The notes under the pieces: model-generated
What the model saw: only the letters and a program-made list of their open reading frames with translations
Databases searched by the model: none
What the model was told of the DNA's origin: nothing
Shown here: in pieces, positions 35,281 to 44,685 of the stretch
Layout: each line of letters starts with the position of its first letter
Position numbering within the stretch: position 1 is the first letter of the stretch
Source of the DNA: Hermatobates lingyangjiaoensis
Lineage: Eukaryota > Arthropoda > Insecta > Hemiptera > Hermatobatidae
Assembly (NCBI GenBank): GCA_026182355.1
Contig: JAPFBL010001617.1
Span: forward strand, 4,695,001 to 4,759,000
Direction of reading: 5' to 3'
Length of the DNA: 64,000 nucleotides
Translations under genes and position numbers: made by a program

Positions 35281-35958
35281 AAACAACTATTTTCACCTTT
35301 GCGGATGACACAGCAATTCTATCATGTGATTCAGATCTTTTACGTTCCACTCAGTTCCTCCAACAACATCTACGCATCTGGAATCTGGGTGTCAAAAGAA
35401 AAGAATCAAATTTAACACGGAGAAATCAATCCATATTACCTTTATATACTAAGAAGACAAGCTTGCCCTCCAATCTACATTAACAACTTTCCCCTCTCAA
35501 TTGCTAACGTAGTGCGATATCTGGGGATGTATATTGACAAACGACTGACGTGGAATCCACATACAAGACTGTAACGACAAGACTTAATGAGAAGATGTAA
35601 GATGCTATCTAGACTTCTCGACAAAAGATCAAACTTGACTCTACACAACAAAAGACTTATATATACTACAATAAGTATATACTTATATATACTACAATAC
35701 TTAAACCGATTTGGACTTACGGACTCTAAATCTGGGGATCACCAAACATACAAATATACAAAGAATACAAACAGCCCAATCCATAATCCTTCGAAAAATT
35801 GTAGAAGCTCCCTTTTATGTTTCGAATGATAACAATCATAACGATTTAAAAATTCCCTTTATCCACCAGGAAATCCGATCACGATACCGAAAATTTCATG
35901 AATCAACATTCACCCTCAATGTGTCCATAGTAACTTTTGATACTAGAATTATATTCTA
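35281..35958 (+). pseudogene. Jockey-type LINE reverse transcriptase, C-terminal relic
   Basis: The first frame reads TFADDTAILSCDS with the catalytic FADD box (35298-35309), followed by 'LLRSTQFLQQHLRIW'. After a frameshift comes 'VVRYLGMYIDKRLTWNPHT' (35513-35570), the conserved RYLG box, then 'RRCKMLSRLLDKRSNLTLHN' (35587 onward) and the thumb/C-terminal segment 'IQRIQTAQSIILRKIVEAP'. The order and motifs match the end of Jockey-clade reverse transcriptases. The endonuclease, the fingers and most of the palm are missing, and at least three frameshifts and stops are present. It is a different subfamily from the LINE at 59-63 kb. Confidence 0.88.
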
Positions 35959-36069
35959 ATTAAGTTTGGTAAAGAATAAAATTCTACAAATATATTTTAC
36001 TATTTTTATAGTAGTGAACTATGTTCTACTAAAGTTCTCTCACGCTCCTCCAATTTTATGTCACTTTAA

Positions 36070-36330
36070 TCTTGGGGAATCATCCACTATCTAACTTGAA
36101 TTCCTGCGTTAGATAAAGTTTCCCCTTGTGACTTAGACTCTGACAGGACTTTGCAATCGTTTCAATGGAAACAGAGAGTGGCTCGGAATCAATGGTATGG
36201 GTGGTATACACACAGACTCTCCATTCCACAACCAGTCATGATGTCCGCCTCTATGGCATATCTGTGCAGAGCACAAACTCAGAGTCGTGTCCCGTTGCAC
36301 AATTCCCGGGGCACTCGTGTTTCGTAACAT
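36070..36330 (-). pseudogene. Helitron helicase, C-terminal relic
   Basis: Minus strand: an NGTRL-like segment read partly out of frame, 'ADIMTG'-equivalent sequence, 'IPPIPLIPSHSLFPLKRLQS' and 'PVRV'. These are the last conserved segments before motif VI, as in the copies at 17 kb and 28 kb. The sequence breaks off before SRV. Confidence 0.65.
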
Positions 36331-37075
36331 GAAATTTGTTACTGCTGCTAAATCGTAGCATGATTGCTGAGTAAGTTTTTACTCATGAGCGAACTGTCCA
36401 AGAGAAAGAAATTCAGTTAGATAATGAACTGCTTCCTCATAACTAATCAATTTCTTTACTGACTTGTAAGTTTTTTCCTCGGCATGATATAGCGTAAGAA
36501 CTTGTTTGTTGATTTTTCATATTAAGGGTTGAGAATTGCTCGTTCACAAAACTATTTATTCTGAATAGATAGTACATCCTCAACTCAGGGGAAACACCTT
36601 TTCAATGATGTCAAATACGCAATATATTCATATGCTCGAATGAAATTAAAATCGACTAAGATACCTACTTGCCACACCTATGTTTTTTCAAAATAAACAT
36701 GTCTATGAAGTTAGCAAAATACCGCTTAAAGGTCCATAACTTCGCTTCTCCACTGAATTATCAATCTATTAAGAGCCTATATTTTAAGTTAGGCACCTTT
36801 AGGAAGTTACTTTAAACATCCATAACTTCACTTCTACGTTGCATTTCCAATCAATTCAGAGCCTATATTTTAAGTTAAACCTACACAAATCTACTGTCAA
36901 AGTTTCAGCTTGATATGCCTTATGGTGGCTGAGTTTACTTGTGACAAAATTTTGCGGACAAACCGACAGAAATATTTCTGCGGGTGGATTCGGTTTCTCC
37001 AATGTATGAAATGTAAAGAAAACTTGAAATGAGGCAGTTCTAAGCAATGTACAGACAAAATGATTCTTTCATTTA
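36085..37075 (-). mobile_element. Helitron derivative, minus strand
   Basis: Contains the helicase C-terminal relic (36330-36085) and the long conserved 5' leader (36660-37060) with 'gtttgtccgcaaaattttgtc', 'ctcagccaccataaggcat' and 'tcatttcaagttt' on the minus strand. The 3' terminus is missing on the left. At 37075 it abuts a second Helitron that points the other way. Confidence 0.7.
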
Positions 37076-37079
37076 TGAA

Positions 37080-38076
37080 AAGTTTCATACATTAAAGAAT
37101 CCCAATCCACCTTTAGAAAAATGTTTGTCTGTCAGTTTGTCCGCAAAATTTTGTCACAAGAAAACTCAGCCACCATAAGGCATAGCGAGCTGAAACTTTG
37201 AGAGTAAATTTGTGTATGTCCAACTTAAAATCTATGCAAACGCTTGTTTTGAAAAGCAAACGCTTTCAGTCTAAACGTCTACTTCCGTTGGTAAGTATGG
37301 AATTGTCAAACGACTTGTCGAAGTGACTTTTGTCCAAACAGACTTTATCAAACGACTTTTCCGTTTATACCAAACTTTGTCCTAGGCTAGTGGTCGGCTT
37401 ACGCCATCACACACGCCTAGATGAAGAGAACCGAAAGATCGAAACAAAGCAGGAAAACAAGTCATCCCCATTGAAACTGGGCTTGAAACACAACTTAGTT
37501 GCAAAACCTCGTCATGTTTCAGTGTTGAGGTGGGACTTTTCCTGTCGTTTTCGTCATACGGTGACACATCAGCAACGCGATTTAGCGATGGAACGATGGA
37601 TTTATATTGTTTCGGAGTTGACTCCGAAATCGTGCTTGCTCAGATACGTCCTAGAGGCTGATATCATGACTGGTGTGGTACTGGGGAATCAGTGTTTTAC
37701 CATGGATACCACTGAAAGCTAGCAATTGTCCTTTCAATTCAAACGGTTGCGATTTCCAGTCAGTGTCTGCTTCGTAATGACAGGAAATAAGTCGCAAGGA
37801 CAAACTCTACCGCAGGAATTGAAGTGAGTGAGACCAAGTGTTTTTCATATGGTCGACTGTATGTTGCTTGCTCAAGAGTCAGAGGTTCCAACTCTCTGTT
37901 CTTCCATGCACCTGAAGGACAGACTGCTAATGTGGTGTATACAGCGGCACTTACTTAACACTGTGCTAATGATATATTTTTTCCTATTCTATTATTGTTC
38001 TAATAATATTTTGAAATACCACCTATCATCTCTGATTTTTTGTAAACTACCCTTCAAAGACAGACACGTCTGCTAG
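37080..38076 (+). mobile_element. Helitron derivative, plus strand
   Basis: Plus-strand 5' leader ('gtttgtccgcaaaattttgt' near 37137, 'cagccaccataaggcatag' near 37168), a helicase C-terminal relic (37580-37960) and a 3' end CTAG (38073-38076) followed by T, with a decayed hairpin (CCTTC-AAA-GACAG) upstream. It starts head to head with the minus-strand Helitron at 36085-37075. Confidence 0.75.
37330..37960 (+). pseudogene. Helitron helicase, C-terminal relic
   Basis: The plus frame 37330-37722 is open for 130 codons; its last part 'VLEADIMTGVVLGNQCF' aligns with the Helitron segment that precedes motif VI. After one stop, the frame gives 'LSFQFKRLRFPVSVCFVMTG' and 'NKSQGQTL', helicase motif VI. 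A shift then yields YGRLYVA-like and CSRVRGSNS-like sequence followed by 'HAPEGQTANVVYTAAL' in a third frame. The first 80 codons of the 130-codon frame have no recognisable match and may be foreign or degraded sequence. Confidence 0.8.
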
Positions 38077-38500
38077 TAAACCTATAAAAACTGAAAATTC
38101 ATCTTGTAGTAATAGATCACCTGCTGTACTTGGTCGAATTTGTTTATGTTGACTTAGAATTTTTTAAGTGAAACGAGTGAGTTTTGTTTTTTATAACTTT
38201 AATTAAAAAATTAGAAATGCTTTAATGAGTTAATATGATATGTAGGAAAAATTAAATTCTTAAATGCAAAAAATTAACACCAATTCAACATATATTCATT
38301 CTACGATGCTTTCCAGGTTAGGATGAATGGTTGTCTAACAAAGTGTTCTAATCAAACGACTATGCACTTTTGAACAAAGGGTGAACTCTATAATATCAGA
38401 TATATAGTTCTTGTTGTGTTAAGAACCCTTATGTCTTTGGGTAATATTTGGGAATGGTAGGTACACTTTCGTTCTTTATTACATCCATAACTACAACTTT
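38077..38500 (-). repeat. PER fragment, minus orientation
   Basis: Starts directly after the Helitron 3' end with the complement of the PER segment 'gtatagcaggtgatc' and continues to about 38500 through 'acaaagtgttctaatcaa', the complement of the PER 'ttgattagaacaattt' segment. Confidence 0.6.
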
Positions 38501-41500
38501 TACATCCACAATCGAAACCAATGGAGCAAAACTAATGCTAACAGAGAATACATACATACAAGATAATCCTCAAGCTTCCTGGTTCTTTAGCATTTAACTT
38601 TATACCAAATTATCTACAAATATAAGACTAAGGTGTCCGTCCATCCATCTGTGTGTCCATTCATACTATAGAAATGTCCAAATGTCACCCAATTAAAAGG
38701 GAAGAGTCAGTTTTTATTTTCTTGTACATAATATTTAGAAAATTATTATTATTAATAATTATAATTATTAAAATTATTATTGACATAATATTTAGAAAAT
38801 TCTCCCTCCAACTATTCTGTGTACCAATAAAATTATACACTAAGATCTCAAGGTTTAATGTGGTTGTAAAGTTGTAGTAGAAAGCTACAAACCATTTCAT
38901 AGCAGACTCCGACTCATTGATACTACTTATTCAAAACATAATATCCTCAAACCTATAATAGTTTTTTTTTTTAAAAAATGAAAGGTCACGGGACCTTCTT
39001 TCACAATAAATCAATAGAGAGAGACTATGGTGGAGCATCCCATCAATGGCATCCGATTTGTGTTGAATTATCCTGTTATTTGTGATGTTAATTTCTTATT
39101 ACTTCTAAATAAAATAATACTGTATTTGAAATATAACACATAATAAACAGAGCTATATGAATCAAATAGCACTACCAAAACACTTTGCTCGAACTGGAAG
39201 GTCAAATCGGAAACCATCACTTCTCTAATGGACAGTTCCGATTCTAGTCCATGCTCTGAGCTTCCATTTCCTTCAGTCTTAAAGTCTCTTTCTGTACATA
39301 CGAAGATCTCTGATTTGAAGGGTTTTTTACTTTTGCATATATTTAACTTGTTGTCGTAAAGAAATCTGCTATATAAAATATGTAATTTTTTACAAAAAAT
39401 TAACATCTCGCTTCTCTTCCCATTCTTAAGAGAATACAGGTTTGGTTGTTTTCATATATTAACGGTGACTGTTATCATACATGCATTCCATTCCTTGTTG
39501 TGAAGGGTTAAATTACTGAAAAAATTGTGATCACGAGGTCAGAACAATAGTTATTCTGGTACTGTTTTTGGATTACTTTTATAAAATTTACAAGTGCCCG
39601 GATTGAGAACGGTTGAGAAAATCTTTTAGAAGAGATCTCAACTAAGAGTTGAACTTCCTCAACTAAAAGAACTCTCTTTTAGAGAATTTTTATAGTAGGT
39701 AGTGACTATTCTGATGAAAGTAAATAAATAAGCAGGCACATTTTGTGAATCTACACAATGCACGGTTAATATTACTGTTTTACCTAAAATAAGATTTAAC
39801 TTTTTTGGTAGGTAAGTATGCAATTCGTCTATACCTTTCAATATTAGCACGAATTCTGATCATAACAATGAGCTAGTCACATTAAAGCATAAAATGGAAG
39901 TGAAGTTAAGCTCCATCATCCTAAGGCGATGAAAATGAATTTCAAAAATTTATTTCCACCTTAATAAGGATGTGTATAAAAAGTTGAAAAGAACAACAGA
40001 AACGTTTTATATTTCTGTGTAAAACTAAAGTATATTCAGCTGAAATTATAAATATACGAGTATATGCTTTCTGTCACTCCTGCAAACCTAAGGAGTAAAG
40101 TACTTACTCCTTAGGTATTTTTTTTGACTAATTAAATGATTAATTATAAATTTCAAACTAATTATAAATTCACCCAACTTGACTATTGCACGTTGCCTAA
40201 TACCTCTATATACTATTTGGCAACTCCAAATCAAGGGGAGGTTTATCCTTCACCTGTTTCTGAATCGTGATTGTTAAATTTTAATAAAAGACAGCAATAA
40301 TAATAATAATAATAATAAATAATTGAAGTGCTTAAATATTTATTGTTAATTGTTGAACATTTATAAAATATAACATTTAATTAATAAATTGTGAATTCTA
40401 TCGAACGAACAGTAATCGCAAATAATAAAATCAAATTTTTATAATTTTTGGGCATCTATTCAATTCATAAAAGTAATAATTTAATTATTTGGTTAGCGAT
40501 GAATTTGCACCTATTATGTTTGGACATTGGCCATTTGTATATAATGTGACGCAAGTCTTGGGCTTCTGATATCTTGAACAGTTCGAATAGGTAGTATCGT
40601 TGAATCAAACGCGATAAAATTTATTTTTACCGTAGCCATTTAGAGTCATTATAATTCTTTAAGAATCAGGTATCGTTTTCATCATTCTTGATTTTATATC
40701 GGGAAATAAAGTTTAATTGTAGAACCCTTAGCCATATTGAGCACAGTTTTAAATCACTGTAATTTTTTTTTATATTTGAATGATTATTATATATAGGACT
40801 TTATGGACCATTTTATTTGAGACTATTCCTTTCTCATTTCACGAGATTTAGCTTTCTTCACTTCTGGATTAGTTAGTTCATTAAATGGATAAAAACAATG
40901 CTTTAAACATATATCGACCTGTCAACGGTTTTAAGTTCCCTTAAACTGTCACTAATGTTCCTCACGAAAGAACCATACTGTCTGGGATGTTTTATTTTTA
41001 AAATCCTACGCTAAGAAGCCAGTCTCTGTCTTCACGAATGCGCAGTCTACTTTGTCTTCAAATACATAAAAATCAGGATTCTTGATTTTGTCGCCTACTA
41101 CACACCTTCACCTTACTACACCTTGTAATCTGGACGAAGCCAGTCATTACATTGAAAAGGAATTTCGATACTGCATTCTGGATGGTAGGTTTTTTTTTAT
41201 TTTATTGGTTGGAATTACTTTATTACTCGAAATGATGAGTATTATTCCTCATGTGATATTGAGCTGTATCATCCAATGATCCATAACGCTATTCCTCGTT
41301 CCAACCTTAGGAGTTTATCAGTGTTATATTGTCTGCTTAAAACTCAGCTCCAAACCGCAGTAAACCTACGTACTGCCTAAGTAATTACTGGAGAAGAAGA
41401 TATCACAAGAACCGGGTAAAATACAGTCAACGTATAACCCACAGTAGCACATCAAAAATCTGAAATGGGTCATCAGTTGGACGAAGACTACCCACTTTGG
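38501..41500. other. AT-rich DNA, no gene seen
   Basis: Contains an ATT/AAT-rich patch at 38740-38790 and an (AAT)n run at 40295-40320. The 112-aa minus frame (39068-39406) has a moderately complex middle part but no domain I recognise, and no splice signals that convince me. Confidence 0.4.
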
Positions 41501-41544
41501 TTTAGACGTGGATTTTTATCTCTCAGTTTATTATGAAATCTTGC

Positions 41545-41553
41545 CATACACAT

Positions 41554-41606
<53 letters not shown>

Positions 41607-41625
41607 GGGGGGGGGGGGGGGCCAG
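41545..41625. repeat. (CA)n-(TA)n-(TG)n-(G)n simple repeat
   Basis: A CACA start passes into a pure TA run, then TG, then about 16 G. It directly precedes the end of a PLE coding sequence. Confidence 0.95.
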
Positions 41626-41960
41626 CTCCCCACCTGGTCTCAACCTCAAACGTTAAAGTTTTTTTTTCCAATATTTTTTTTCTCCCCTCACTCTCTTTCT
41701 CCTCTTCTTCTTCGCCACTTCTGTCCTCCTTTCTACCTTTTTCCGACTTATACGGTACGCGTGTTCGCTCATGGTGGAATGGTGTCGTTCGGGGATCAGC
41801 CTGCAGCGCTTCGAGCTACTTGAACTGGTGACCGCCGCCTGGAGCCCCCAGTCGCTCTCTGCCAGCGCGAGTGGACGCACGTGCCTCTTCCTCTTCCCTT
41901 CTTCTCCCTGACGACGAACTTCAGTTCGAAATATCGACCCAGTAAGTTTTCTCGCTTCTT
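41626..41960 (+). mobile_element. PLE 3' end, plus strand
   Basis: The sequence just after the G-tract reads SSPPGLNLKR-stop in one plus frame, the last residues of a Penelope-like ORF (the same PPGLN ending occurs on the minus strand near 43880). A GC-rich 3' untranslated region follows, with a hammerhead core at 41908-41931. The rest of the ORF has been lost at the microsatellite. Confidence 0.7.
41900..41945 (+). ncRNA. Hammerhead ribozyme-like motif (PLE type)
   Basis: CTGACGA (41908-41914), stem II GAAC/GTTC closed by TTCA, and GAAA (41928-41931) followed by TATC. The core is complete; helix I pairing is not obvious. Confidence 0.55.
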
Positions 41961-41980
41961 CTATTTGTTGTCTTTTTTCA

Positions 41981-41982
<2 letters not shown>

Positions 41983-42029
<47 letters not shown>
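41983..42029. repeat. (TA)n microsatellite
   Basis: Pure TA dinucleotides. It marks the point where the minus-strand PLE ORF start (42027-42202) is cut off, as does a TA run at 43258-43270 for the second copy. Confidence 0.95.
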
Positions 42030-42030
<1 letters not shown>

Positions 42031-42202
42031 TATAAGTGGGCAGCAGGTCTTCTTGGATACAGATTGAATTGAAATGTGCAGCACCCTCTGCATTGACAAC
42101 CTTTTTACTGATAGCCTCTATTTTTCGTACAATCGTCCTTTGCTCTAGAGGTAATTTCCATAAGTAATTGGCCAGAGACATGTAGACACACAAGGTAAAC
42201 AA
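42027..42202 (-). pseudogene. PLE ORF, N-terminal fragment
   Basis: Minus frame reads 'RKIEAISKKVVNAEGAAHFN' then 'EDLLPTYTNI', which resembles the start region of Penelope-like ORFs ('..KLEK..RK...F...CL.E.LLPTYTNI') and matches in layout the fragment at 43265-43522. It lies directly downstream of a hammerhead motif (42245-42290, minus) and of an endonuclease end (42460-42774, minus), i.e. terminal repeat then ORF start. It ends in the TA microsatellite. Confidence 0.65.
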
Positions 42203-42244
42203 CTGATAAAACTAAATGACTATATTGAAAACACGATACACTAA

Positions 42245-42290
42245 AAAATCACAAGCTTTCGACCATACATTGGTCATCTTCAGGTTTAAA
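42245..42290 (-). ncRNA. Hammerhead ribozyme-like motif (PLE type)
   Basis: Minus strand: CTGAAGA (42283-42277), stem II GACCA/TGGTC with loop ATGTA, GAAA (42260-42257), then GCTTG. Preceded by a PLE endonuclease end and followed by a PLE ORF start, the expected place for a PLE terminal repeat. Confidence 0.65.
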
Positions 42291-42459
42291 ATATGTTAAA
42301 ACTATGTATAATATCAATAACAAATAATAAATGAATCTTTAACACTAAACAAAACAGGTGTAACAAAAATATAACGGGAGAGAATAAAGTACATGAAAGT
42401 AAGACAAACAAAAAGGAAGAAGGTTATAGTAGGGTTGTAACAACATTCAGGTCGGACCC

Positions 42460-42774
42460 TCAATTGTTGCCAACCCTACTAGATTCGAGATCTCTAACAA
42501 ATTTGTAACTGTTATCAAAAGTGGCGCTGCTTGGTGTAACATTGAGTTCATGATTTTGGATGTTCAGGCTCGTATTATTATCTTTGATGTGTAGGGCTTC
42601 CAAAATGGCTAATCGATCATTGTCAGTGTTATATTGAAGTACTACAGTCCCTTCGACTAACATGCCTCTTGTGAGCTTGATACCATGTGCTTCCTCGGTG
42701 TGTTTCTTGGGGGCTCCTGCAGAAAGATGCATTGTCAAGCGCCTTGAGAGCTTCGTTGACGTTATCTCTATCAA
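42460..42774 (-). pseudogene. PLE GIY-YIG endonuclease, C-terminal part
   Basis: An open minus frame of 104 codons: 'TKLSRRLTMHLSAGAPKKHT' - 'LTRGMLVEGTVVLQYNTD' - 'RLAILEALHIKDNNTSLNIQ' - 'NHELNVTPSS', ending at a stop at 42460. This is the second half of a Penelope-type GIY-YIG nuclease: Arg of the RRL helix, His in the KKH segment, the catalytic Glu of ILEAL, and the terminal 'N.Q...LNV.PS' block. The GIY and YIG strands themselves are missing on the upstream side (higher coordinates), so the copy is truncated. It would nick DNA for integration of the retroelement. Confidence 0.88.
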
Positions 42775-42879
42775 TTGTTATCTCCATGTGTTGCGAACTG
42801 CCTGTAATATATTTCTAGTCATATTCCATTTTATCTTTACTGTTATTTTGTGTTGTTATTTATCTGTTTTTACTTTCTT

Positions 42880-42925
42880 CTACTTGAAGATGACCTACGA
42901 GATCGAAAGCTTGTGTTTTCTTCTA
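42880..42925 (+). ncRNA. Degenerate hammerhead-like motif (PLE type)
   Basis: TTGAAGA replaces CTGAAGA, followed by a stem II GACC..GATC and GAAA (42905-42908) then GCTTGTG, the same 3' context as the minus-strand motif at 42245-42290. Probably the decayed opposite-orientation terminal repeat. Confidence 0.45.
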
Positions 42926-43264
42926 TAATTCAGTTATAGTTAGTACTTAATATATTTATCAGTTATTGGAATGTGTTATTGCTTCCAGTATGTCCCTGGA
43001 CATACACACTCACGTGTTCATTCAAACTACAGTTGTTGTTGAAATCCACAGACTATTTTTCTTTGTAAAATAATTTGTAATGTAATACTTAGTTTTTCTG
43101 TTTCAAAATTTATACATCCATCTGCCTATGAAAAAGGTTTTAAATAAAAACCGAAACGTTAGCAATGAGAGTTTAATTTGAACCTGAAGAAATGATCAAG
43201 TTCCGATAAATTTTAGTTTTGTTTGTATTCCACGGTCGATACTTTTATCAATTTTACATTATAT

Positions 43265-43522
43265 ATATATTAGTGTACTTAGGCAGCAGTCTCTCAGATA
43301 GGTTTCATTGAACACGATAGAGTATTCCCTCTGGAGAATTTTCCTTGCAACTTTTTCCAGTTTGCGAAAGATCCTTTTTTCGTTGTTAGAACAACGGTTT
43401 ATGTTTGTCGACGCGTTTCGACTGTCGGCTGCAGTCACACCAACCATTCCTGAAGAAAGAATGAAGAAATTACTACGCTCATGCACCACAAAGTCACCAT
43501 TTCGCCACATTGATGGAAGCAT
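43265..43522 (-). pseudogene. PLE ORF, N-terminal fragment
   Basis: An 87-codon minus frame whose later part reads 'NNEKRIFRKLEKVARKILQR' and 'YSIVFNETYLRDCCLSTLIY', similar in arrangement to the fragment at 42027-42202 and to PLE ORF starts. It begins just downstream of the terminal-repeat hammerhead at 43585-43620 and ends at a short TA run. The reverse transcriptase part is missing. Confidence 0.6.
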
Positions 43523-43584
43523 ATACTACCAAGTTGACGGCGTGAGAAAGGAAAGAAAAAACACAAAAACACGCACAAAAAAGA

Positions 43585-43620
43585 CTCACAACGATATTTC
43601 GACATTCGTCGTCATCGGGC
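43585..43620 (-). ncRNA. Degenerate hammerhead-like motif (PLE type)
   Basis: Minus strand: ATGACGA (C to A at the first core base), stem II GAC..GTC, GAAA (43600-43597) then TATC, the same 3' context as the plus motif at 41900-41945. The first core base is altered, so it is probably inactive. Confidence 0.45.
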
Positions 43621-43856
43621 AGAAGTAGTCCCTTTGAGAAGCTGAAGCTAACTGAGCGGACGGTCGAATGCGACGAACACGCACGCACTCTGCTGGCTGC
43701 CCTAGGAAAGCTACTAACTACAGAGAGAAAATTAACTAAAAAAGTTCAAATAAAAATAACAATAACATAAGGAGTAGAATATTAAATGAAGCTATGAGAA
43801 ATTTAAAAATAAATAAATAAAAAATAATAATAATTTAAAAAAAAAATTAACGGTAC

Positions 43857-44491
43857 AAGTTGAGACCAGGAGGAGAGCAGGCTTTAAGAAGACAAACAGT
43901 TGCCTCCTCTGAAGCTCTTAAAGTAACCCGAGAAGACGGTACAGGGATCTTATTAAGGACTTGGACACGGAAGCAGTGATTAAAATCCAGTCCATGGGAA
44001 TTAGAGTGTATAGCAATAGGAAGGTTTTAGCGTTGACCAACGGAAGCCCTGTGGCCATTCATACGTAAGTTGAGCTTCATAGAGGCCATACCAACGTAGA
44101 ATGCATCACACTGGGTGCAGTCCAAACGGTAAACGCAATTAACCGAGGTGCATGAGATGTGGGGAGGACAAGGGTAGTTAATCTTGCTATGAGGGGAGGT
44201 AAAAAAAGGATGAGGGTTGATGATATGACAGGTTTGGCATCTGCTCCGTCTACACTCCACCATTCCTCTCTCAAGTGTAGGGTTCAAGGGAGAGTGATGG
44301 GAGAAAATGCCTCTGAGGTTCGGTGGTTTGCGGTATGATAAGGAGAGGCTTTCAGGAAAAATAGATGAGGTAGAAGGAGAAGAGCAGAGCAAAGGGAAAA
44401 ACTCCTTAATGACCAAGCCGCCAATCCTATGAGCACCAGGTAAAAAAGTGGAAATATATATATATATATATATATATATATCAATGATCAA
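43857..44491 (-). pseudogene. PLE GIY-YIG endonuclease and C-terminus
   Basis: A 154-codon minus frame (44491-44027) begins in a TA microsatellite and then reads 'CQTCHIINPHPFF' , 'SVNCVYRLDCTQCDAFYVGM' and 'LRMNGHRASV'. These are the CxxC linker, the GIY-YIG strands in the PLE form, and the Arg/His helix. A frameshift near 44020 continues with 'HSNSHGLDFNHCFRVQVL', and the sequence ends with 'KACSPPGLNLYR' and a stop at about 43857. This is the complete endonuclease plus the usual C-terminus. Reverse transcriptase is missing upstream. Downstream come a 3' region, a hammerhead-like motif and a new PLE ORF start, so two PLE copies sit in tandem. Confidence 0.88.
44456..44481. repeat. (TA)n microsatellite
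   Basis: Pure TA dinucleotides; they truncate the PLE ORF on its 5' side. A matching TA run lies at 44757-44780, beyond the inverted terminal repeats. Confidence 0.9.
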
Positions 44492-44517
44492 ACCACAACA
44501 TGAAATGGGAAAACAAG

Positions 44518-44560
44518 ACTACGATCTTTCAACCGTAACAAGCGGTCTTCGTCAGAGTCA
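44518..44560 (-). ncRNA. Hammerhead ribozyme-like motif (PLE type)
   Basis: Minus strand: CTGACGA (44555-44549), stem II GACCG/CGGTT, GAAA (44530-44527), then GATCGT in place of GATCTT. The change affects the cleavage-site region, so this arm may be inactive. Confidence 0.6.
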
Positions 44561-44642
44561 AAAACCCAACTGAACACTAGATGCAGAAAACATCTGATGT
44601 TTTCTCAGATGTTTTCTGCATCTAGTGTTCAGTTGGGTTTTT

Positions 44643-44685
44643 GACTCTGACGAAGACCGCTTGTTACGGTTGAAAGATCTTAGTC
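44643..44685 (+). ncRNA. Hammerhead ribozyme-like motif (PLE type), best match
   Basis: GACT (44643-44646) pairs exactly with AGTC (44682-44685) as helix I. Between them lie CTGACGA (44647-44653), stem II GACCG/CGGTT, GAAA (44672-44675) and GATCTT, which makes a two-pair helix III with cleavage expected after CTT. Every conserved core position is present. Confidence 0.75.

Noticed and set aside
39068..39406. 112-codon minus frame
   Set aside because: The middle is of fair complexity but has no motif, and the ends are AT-rich; no splice signals I trust.
41653..42099. 148-codon minus frame rich in Arg/Lys and IY repeats
   Set aside because: It reads antisense through a PLE 3' region and through a TA microsatellite.
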